DNA of 5,786 nucleotides from Caldifarciminota bacterium (lineage in GTDB: Bacteria; Hydrothermota; Hydrothermia; S141-80): assembly GCA_027053375.1 (NCBI GenBank), contig JALUJC010000024.1:1-5786 (forward strand), written 5' to 3'. Positions 1 through 4,206 of the stretch are shown here, in pieces. Each line of letters opens with the position of its first letter. Positions within the stretch are counted from its first letter, which is position 1. A program made the position numbers and the translations under genes. The notes under the pieces were generated by a model. The model was given only the letters and a program-made list of their open reading frames with translations, was not told the DNA's origin and did no database searches.

Positions 1-985
1 GGAAGAGGGGGAAAAGGGGCTGCATCCCCGCAGCCGGAAGCCTCATCAATCGCCCCGGGAAACTCCGCAGGAAGTGGTGCAAAAAGTGCTGACCTGGAAA
101 GAGGCCATGCCCTCCTGGGGAAGTCGACGGATTGCGGGACAGCTGTATCACGACGAGGGGATCCGGATCCACCCGGTGACGGTATGGCGCATCCTCCGGC
201 GGGAAGGCATGGCGAGGATGCAGAGGAGAAAGAGAAAGGAGAAAACCCTTTATCCTGCGGTGTGGACGTGGGAGACCTACCGGGATCATGAAGATGTCAT
301 TCCGTTCCAGGTAGACTGGAAACACATTCTGGACAGGAAGGCGCTGGGGAGCCGGCGGTATGACCATATCCGGAAGCGGGGATTGCCCCGGTATCAACTC
401 ACCCTGCTGGAGGCCCGTAGCCGGTTGAGGCTGGTGTTTTATGCTCACCGATTGAGCCGCGAGAGCAGCCGACTGGGGATGGTGTTAGGGGTAGGCTGGA
501 TGCGGAAGCTTGGGCTTAAGGGATGGATGGTGTTACAGACGGACCATGGGGAAGAATTTGGAGGGACCCATCCTGAGAGGCTGGCGGAGATCAACATCCG
601 GGATCTGCTGCCTGTGGGTGCGCAGATGGTGAGGTATCCCATGGGGAGGAAGCAGTATAACGGGCGAGTGGAGCGGAGTCACCGGATGGATGATGAAGAG
701 TTCTATGTTCCGCGGATTCTTGAAGTGGGAGACGTGAGACAGTTTCTTGTGGAGGCAGCGCGGTGGATATGGTTTTACAACATGAAGCGTGCCCATTTTG
801 GGGCGGGGATGGGCGGGAAGACACCGTGGGAGAGATTTGTGGAACTGTACGGTGCCCCGGAAGAACCCCCATTTTTTCCTGTGGTGTTGTTGGACGATCT
901 AGCGGTGATGTACACCACGCAGTTCCTGCCTGCACCACCCCAGACGGGTCAACATGTGTTGCAACGCTACAGGGGAACAGGGCAC
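1..985 (+). mobile_element. Partial IS481-like insertion sequence remnant
   Basis: This covers the transposase-homologous part of the element. The left end is outside the window. No right terminal inverted repeat (usually ending in ACA in this family) can be placed between the end of transposase homology at about 973 and the stop codon of the opposing CrtO-like gene at 992. The right boundary is therefore approximate and may be a deletion joint rather than a true element end. Confidence 0.5.
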
Positions 986-1585
986 GCCCGCTCAGAAACC
1001 GGTGTTCCTGCGCAGGTATATTCGCCGCAGTCGTGCCCGGTTGTACCGCTGTACGACCACTGGAATCCCGTTCAGCAACCCATTGAATCCTGTCAGCGCA
1101 AGGGCCAACCGAACCCTGCCCTGACAGAGTGCCAGGATCGCCAGCACACCGACCAGAACAAGCACCACCAGATGTCCCGTCTCTGCGTCACGGATCTCCT
1201 GATCCAGAACAGCCAGGTCCCTGGGTTTCCTTCCCGACCGGAGACGGGGATTGAACAGGTTGTATCGCGCCAGAAACCGCTGCGCATACCGGAGTCTCAG
1301 GGCCCGGTAGAGGCGAACCTCACGATTGTGAACCCGCCAGTAGCGCTCCGGCAAATGGACCCACGCATTCACCCGTGCAAGGGTCGCCCACAGCATCAGG
1401 AACACATTGACCCAGAAAGCAAAAGAAATCCGTTCAACACCTGTACCCCGGAGAAAAAACCAGAGCACAAACCCCATGATCCCGGTCACCCCCACCACCC
1501 GCAGAAGAAGCCAGGGGAAGGAAGTGTGCACCAGCCCCTTCACCTTCATGTTCACATCCCGTCATTTATAAGATACGATTATTAA
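2..1585 (+). CDS. IS481-like DDE transposase, 5' end outside window, native stop missing
   Basis: This is a DDE-type transposase of the rve integrase fold. The frame is open to the left edge, and the residues before the GTG at 74 (EEGEKGLHPRSRKPH) are typical IS481 helix-turn-helix sequence, so the true start lies upstream of the window. Counting from that GTG, a second DNA-binding stretch follows at about residues 15-45 (SWGSRRIAGQL...VTVWRILRREG). The catalytic triad is D81 (QVDWKHI), D157 (QTDHGEEFG) and E200 (GRVERSHRMDDEEFY); the VERSHR-DDEEFY block is characteristic of this family. The family-like C-terminus (PPFFPVVLLDD, then GQHVLQRYR) ends near residue 300, about base 973. The remaining 200 or so codons are antisense to the CrtO-like gene, are Pro/His/Gln-rich and resemble no protein I know. 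The gene therefore appears to have lost its stop and the insertion sequence its right end. Family call is firm; activity is doubtful. Confidence 0.85.
   Translation, partial: EEGEKGLHPRSRKPHQSPRETPQEVVQKVLTWKEAMPSWGSRRIAGQLYHDEGIRIHPVTVWRILRREGMARMQRRKRKEKTLYPAVWTWETYRDHEDVIPFQVDWKHILDRKALGSRRYDHIRKRGLPRYQLTLLEARSRLRLVFYAHRLSRESSRLGMVLGVGWMRKLGLKGWMVLQTDHGEEFGGTHPERLAEINIRDLLPVGAQMVRYPMGRKQYNGRVERSHRMDDEEFYVPRILEVGDVRQFLVEAARWIWFYNMKRAHFGAGMGGKTPWERFVELYGAPEEPPFFPVVLLDDLAVMYTTQFLPAPPQTGQHVLQRYRGTGHARSETGVPAQVYSPQSCPVVPLYDHWNPVQQPIESCQRKGQPNPALTECQDRQHTDQNKHHQMSRLCVTDLLIQNSQVPGFPSRPETGIEQVVSRQKPLRIPESQGPVEANLTIVNPPVALRQMDPRIHPCKGRPQHQEHIDPESKRNPFNTCTPEKKPEHKPHDPGHPHHPQKKPGEGSVHQPLHLHVHIPSFIRYDY
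992..1549 (-). CDS. CrtO-like membrane protein (glycosyl-4,4'-diaponeurosporenoate acyltransferase family)
   Basis: This is a 185-residue integral membrane protein with about four hydrophobic segments: residues 12-33, 41-60, 126-143 and 146-166. It resembles Staphylococcus aureus CrtO, which acylates the glucose of staphyloxanthin, in order and spacing of motifs. HLPERYW (65-71) matches the IPDKYF region. AETGH (122-126) matches AELIH. NGIPVVVQRYNRARL (160-174) matches NVPIIIVQRYNRPRL. The C-terminus stops about 11 residues after the QRYNR block, roughly as in CrtO, so the protein looks complete. ATG at 1549 is preferred because GGGA lies seven bases before it; GTG at 1555 is possible but has almost no room for a ribosome site. 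The gene starts 16 bases after the RAMP gene and is probably cotranscribed with it. No carotenoid gene is visible, so the substrate is unknown. Family assignment is good; function in this context is inference. Confidence 0.7.
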   Translation of the reverse strand: MKVKGLVHTSFPWLLLRVVGVTGIMGFVLWFFLRGTGVERISFAFWVNVFLMLWATLARVNAWVHLPERYWRVHNREVRLYRALRLRYAQRFLARYNLFNPRLRSGRKPRDLAVLDQEIRDAETGHLVVLVLVGVLAILALCQGRVRLALALTGFNGLLNGIPVVVQRYNRARLRRIYLRRNTGF

Positions 1586-2459
1586 GGCTTCTGAATCCCA
1601 CGCCAGGATCCGGGATCACCTCACAGGGTTCCATCACCACTGCTCCGGGAGCGTACATCACGGGCGGAGAGGGGATCAGAAAAGTTTTCCCGGTATTACG
1701 ATATCCTGCCAGCACCTCAACTGGACCCACAAAATTCTGATCCTGTGTTGAAAAGACATGAAAAGGAATACGCTTGTTCTTATTGATCCTCACACGAATC
1801 TCACCTTTTTCCTCCACCCACGTCAGACGACCCACCAGGGTCTCCCTGTGACCCTCAAAACACAAACATCTCTCCACCCGACCCCATCCGTACGTCCGTT
1901 CTCCCCCGATCTGGAGGAAACGCGTGTGCTCCTCCCATCCCTTGAGGAGGTTCTGAACCGGTTCAGGAGTCCCGGAGAGTTCCATCGGTTCCCGCACCCA
2001 GAGATCCAGGGCCAGAAACACCGGCTCCCCGGTGTCCCGGGTGTTGGGCATGAGGAATTCCACATGATGGAGCGTTCCCTCCTCTGCCGTATGGGCCAGG
2101 GCATCCCGCGCTGTACCCTCCCGGGCGTCAAGCAAACGATATTCAAAAAGTTCGCGGTTATTTACCCACTCGTTGAACAAAACCTCATAGTCCTCTACAG
2201 CTTTCCCAGATTTCCCATCTTTCAGCACGGCAGGCCAGGCATATCCAAAACGGAAATTTTGTTCAAGGAGTTTTCCCACGTCCTGATAGGGCACCCCAGA
2301 GCCTGATGGGAGGCGTTCGGTCAGGACCCGGGTGAAAGCGGCACCCCACACCCGCCAGGGGATATAGGGGCGGGTTTGCATGAGGTTCCCGGATCTACGA
2401 AGCCCCACATGGATGGGAGACTTCACCCGCCAGATGAGCGCGCAGTGTTTCCATTCCAT
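1566..2459 (-). CDS. Type III CRISPR RAMP protein (Cas7/Cmr6/Csx10-like)
   Basis: This 297-residue RAMP-superfamily protein is probably a crRNA-binding or capping subunit of the type III effector complex. Near its N-terminus it has the RAMP start strand and loop SPIHVGLRRSGNL (14-26), followed by TRPYIPWRVWGAAFTRVL (29-46), the counterpart of the usual TR-x-YIPG-x-x-L-x-GAL block. A glycine-rich loop IGGERTYGWGRV occupies 184-195, the typical second RAMP signature. The tail after 205 is divergent. I choose ATG 2459, not the upstream start at 2504, because 2459 lies one base after the TGA of the small-subunit gene, homology begins at MEWKHCAL, and the longer form would only overlap cas11. An AAGGA sits 11 bases upstream. 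Membership of the RAMP family is clear, but I cannot decide between Cmr1-, Cmr6- and Csx10-like. It may supply the crRNA 3' cap or, less likely, the Cas5 role. Confidence 0.8.
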   Translation of the reverse strand: MEWKHCALIWRVKSPIHVGLRRSGNLMQTRPYIPWRVWGAAFTRVLTERLPSGSGVPYQDVGKLLEQNFRFGYAWPAVLKDGKSGKAVEDYEVLFNEWVNNRELFEYRLLDAREGTARDALAHTAEEGTLHHVEFLMPNTRDTGEPVFLALDLWVREPMELSGTPEPVQNLLKGWEEHTRFLQIGGERTYGWGRVERCLCFEGHRETLVGRLTWVEEKGEIRVRINKNKRIPFHVFSTQDQNFVGPVEVLAGYRNTGKTFLIPSPPVMYAPGAVVMEPCEVIPDPGVGFRSLNNRIL

Positions 2460-2463
2460 ATCA
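2457..2463 (-). promoter_or_regulatory. Translational coupling junction, TGA-T-ATG
   Basis: The small-subunit stop TGA (2463-2461) and the RAMP start ATG (2459-2457) are separated by a single base. Only a weak AAGGA is nearby, so the RAMP gene is probably translated by reinitiation after cas11, which would tie the amounts of the two subunits together. Confidence 0.6.
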
Positions 2464-2919
2464 GGAAAAATCCTTGTCCAGGGTCTTGGCATGGTATCGT
2501 GCATAGATCAGGGTCTGTTCATACAGATCGCGGATGAGGAGGAGCGTGTCCAGCTCGGCGGTGAGGCTTTCGGCAACCTGGCGCAGGATATTGTTTTTTT
2601 TCTTAAGCATATCTCCCCAGGATTGTACTTGCCCGGTTGAAAGGTCGAAAAGCTTTTTAACAGGCTCTTCTTCCAGGGCTTTCCACAGCTTCGCCACGAT
2701 GCAGGCCGCGGCTTTCTGGATCGGTTTTTTCTCGCCACTCTGGCTGTAAAGATACAAATACAGCGCATACACACCCTGCGCCTGTAACACGCCCAGGGCT
2801 CTGGTCACGAGATTTTCAAGATCCTTCGGATCTGCTCCAATGGTAGGAGAGGTTGCTTCTGTGACCATCTCCTGAGCAATTTTCACCGCCAGATAATCCA
2901 GGGTTTTCGGCGTGCTCAT
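2461..2919 (-). CDS. Type III small subunit, Cmr5-like (Cas11)
   Basis: This 152-residue, mostly helical protein has the hallmarks of Cmr5-type small subunits. The central ALGVLQAQGVYALYLYLYS (41-59) matches the family's A-x-x-x-x-x-x-GV-x-x-x-x-x-Y helix and is followed by a basic turn, SGEKKP. An amphipathic N-terminal helix and a long C-terminal helix (about 112-147) complete the bundle. In type III complexes several copies of Cas11 line the belly beside the Cas7 backbone and contact target RNA. Cmr5 proteins are commonly 120-170 residues, so the length is normal. The ATG at 2919 has a strong AGGAGGT five bases upstream. The gene lies 28 bases after cmr4 and one base before the next RAMP gene. 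Codons 106-109 contain a run of eight A residues. Confidence 0.85.
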   Translation of the reverse strand: MSTPKTLDYLAVKIAQEMVTEATSPTIGADPKDLENLVTRALGVLQAQGVYALYLYLYSQSGEKKPIQKAAACIVAKLWKALEEEPVKKLFDLSTGQVQSWGDMLKKKNNILRQVAESLTAELDTLLLIRDLYEQTLIYARYHAKTLDKDFS

Positions 2920-2924
2920 CGTGC

Positions 2925-2931
2925 ACCTCCT
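2925..2931 (-). promoter_or_regulatory. Strong ribosome binding site of the Cas11 gene
   Basis: The minus strand reads AGGAGGT, five bases before ATG 2919. This fixes the small-subunit start and implies efficient independent initiation, in keeping with the several copies of Cas11 used per complex. Confidence 0.8.
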
Positions 2932-2947
2932 GCGAATCCATGAAGGG

Positions 2948-4123
2948 TTACGAAGATGTTTCCTCCATATCCCCGTGTGTGTCCGGTTGACAGGGTTCCT
3001 TCACAGCATGGTTTTCAACTTCCACATAGGCCAGTTCACGAATGCGCCCGAACCCTCGCGTCCCCATGCCGCCCACGCCCAGATGTTCAGCCCATTCAAG
3101 GCCAAAGCGTACAATGTCTTTCGGGTTTTTCCAGTCCAGGGATTCCATAACGCGTTGAAACGCTTTGAAACTGTCCTTCACCTTCCGCCAGTAGGCTTCT
3201 TTCTCCTGTCCGTAATTTTGCCGTGCGTTCGCGTCGTTCTCGTCTGACGGTCCGGGACGTTCCTGAACATACCCCAGGGTTCTCAGGGCTTTCTCCACTT
3301 CCGTTTCCTTTTCGGGCATCGTTTCAGGCAGTTCGCTCTCTTTGACCGATTCATACACCTCCTGCCATCTGGCTTTGTCCGGAAAGCGATCCCGATCCTC
3401 CCGCACCACCACATCCATCCAGAGGACAGTGGCGCGAGGGATGGCCTCATAGGTGAAGAGCGCGCCTTCTTCTGCGGCTCCCGTCCCCGGATTGATGCTC
3501 ACCGACGTGCGGACTTCCAGGTTGCTGTTCACGATTTGAGAAAAAAGTTTGTCCGGGACCAGGACGACACGCTTTTGGATTTGGTCAGGTACCCCATGCC
3601 AGGTAATCGAAGGCAAGTTGTTTTCACGTTCCACCATCAGCCAGCCAAGGTTGAGTGGTTTGTCTGTAGGAAGCTCACTATTGTTTCCTCCCCAGCAGAC
3701 CTGACCTGGAGAAACCTTGTGGGATCCAAAGCCAGCGGCCTCCAACGCCGACGGGCTGGTCACCCACACCGGGCCGACCATGGAATACACAGGGAAAAGC
3801 AGGATGCGGGCATCGCCGATGGCCACCACACCGGCCCGTCCGCCCTCCCGGTCCCGGGCATAGCCGAAAGTAGAGCAGATGGGACAGGTGGGCCGTCCAC
3901 AGTGGGTTTTGCCCTGGCCCGCACATTGTGGCTTGCCGTAACGGTGGGCGGCATAGTGGCGGATGGTTCCATGCAGGCTGGTCCCCGGGATCAGGGGAAG
4001 GCGGGTTCCGGCTTCCCGCACGATGTCCAGATCCACCCGCCCCAGCCGTGTGCCCCCCGTGCCGATATGCACGGGATCCACGGTCATCAGAAAAAAGCGA
4101 TAGGTTCTGGGGCCATGGCTCAT
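2948..4123 (-). CDS. cmr4: Type III Cas7 backbone subunit, Cmr4-like
   Basis: This 391-residue RAMP protein is the likely backbone subunit that binds the crRNA spacer and cuts target RNA at regular intervals. It starts with the Cmr4 pattern VDPVHIGTGGTRLGRVDLDIVRE (split: VDPVHIG 15-21, LGRVDLDIVRE 27-37). D31 corresponds by position to the Asp needed for target cleavage in Cmr4/Csm3. LPLIPGTSLHGTIRHY (42-57), GDARILLFPVYSM (103-115), EEGALFTYEAIP (218-229) and the glycine-rich GVGGMGTRGFGRI (349-361) follow in family order. C67, C75, C80 and C83 form a probable zinc site. A charged region at about 245-335 makes it longer than the roughly 300 residues usual for Cmr4. ATG 4123 is chosen because AAAAGGAGG lies six bases upstream and Cmr4 homology begins soon after; an in-frame ATG at 4195 lacks such a site. 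Confidence 0.87.
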   Translation of the reverse strand: MSHGPRTYRFFLMTVDPVHIGTGGTRLGRVDLDIVREAGTRLPLIPGTSLHGTIRHYAAHRYGKPQCAGQGKTHCGRPTCPICSTFGYARDREGGRAGVVAIGDARILLFPVYSMVGPVWVTSPSALEAAGFGSHKVSPGQVCWGGNNSELPTDKPLNLGWLMVERENNLPSITWHGVPDQIQKRVVLVPDKLFSQIVNSNLEVRTSVSINPGTGAAEEGALFTYEAIPRATVLWMDVVVREDRDRFPDKARWQEVYESVKESELPETMPEKETEVEKALRTLGYVQERPGPSDENDANARQNYGQEKEAYWRKVKDSFKAFQRVMESLDWKNPKDIVRFGLEWAEHLGVGGMGTRGFGRIRELAYVEVENHAVKEPCQPDTHGDMEETSS

Positions 4124-4129
4124 CCTCTG

Positions 4130-4138
4130 CCTCCTTTT
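4130..4138 (-). promoter_or_regulatory. Strong ribosome binding site of the cmr4-like gene
   Basis: The minus strand reads AAAAGGAGG six bases before ATG 4123. It decides the start against the upstream in-frame ATG at 4195 and suits a subunit needed in several copies. Confidence 0.8.
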
Positions 4139-4149
4139 CGTCAGATTTT

Positions 4150-4206
4150 TCACGGAGCCCAGAGAAGAAGTTTTCCTCCGTATTCTCCGTGCCATTGTTT
4201 AAGCAT
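4150..4206 (-). other. 18-codon open frame coupled to the csx11 stop (possible leader peptide)
   Basis: An ATG (4206-4204) shares its A with the csx11 TGA (4208-4206), the classic TGATG reinitiation arrangement. It opens an 18-residue frame, MLKQWHGEYGGKLLLWAP, that ends at 4150, 26 bases before cmr4. No family is recognisable. It could be a short peptide that carries ribosomes across the hairpin, or chance. There is no evidence of conservation from this sequence alone. Confidence 0.25.
4151..4191 (-). repeat. Inverted repeat (mRNA hairpin) between csx11 and cmr4
   Basis: On the minus strand CACGGAG (4191-4185) and CTCCGTG (4157-4151) form a perfect seven-pair stem around 27 bases. Inside, GAGGAA can pair with TTCTTC (one G-U) around a three-base loop. 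The stem is followed by A residues, not T, so it is not an intrinsic terminator of the operon. It could be an RNA processing or stability element, or modulate translation of cmr4. Confidence 0.45.

Noticed and set aside
950..961. CAACATGTGTTG, a near-palindrome containing TGT/ACA, as an insertion-sequence end
   Set aside because: It lies within the still family-like transposase residues GQHVLQ, is very short, and no matching left end is in the window.
974..1585. Transposase fused to a novel C-terminal domain
   Set aside because: The extra residues are the codon-register antisense of the CrtO-like gene and have a shadow-like Pro/His/Gln composition.
1758..2306. Plus-strand open frame of 182 codons opposite the RAMP gene
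   Set aside because: It has no recognisable motif and the opposite strand carries both RAMP signatures.
4151..4191. Inverted repeat as a rho-independent terminator
   Set aside because: The stem is followed on the transcribed strand by A residues, not T, and lies inside an operon whose downstream genes are needed.
4124..4195. Upstream ATG at 4195 as the cmr4 start
   Set aside because: It has no ribosome site, adds 24 basic residues outside the family homology, and ATG 4123 has AAAAGGAGG six bases before it.
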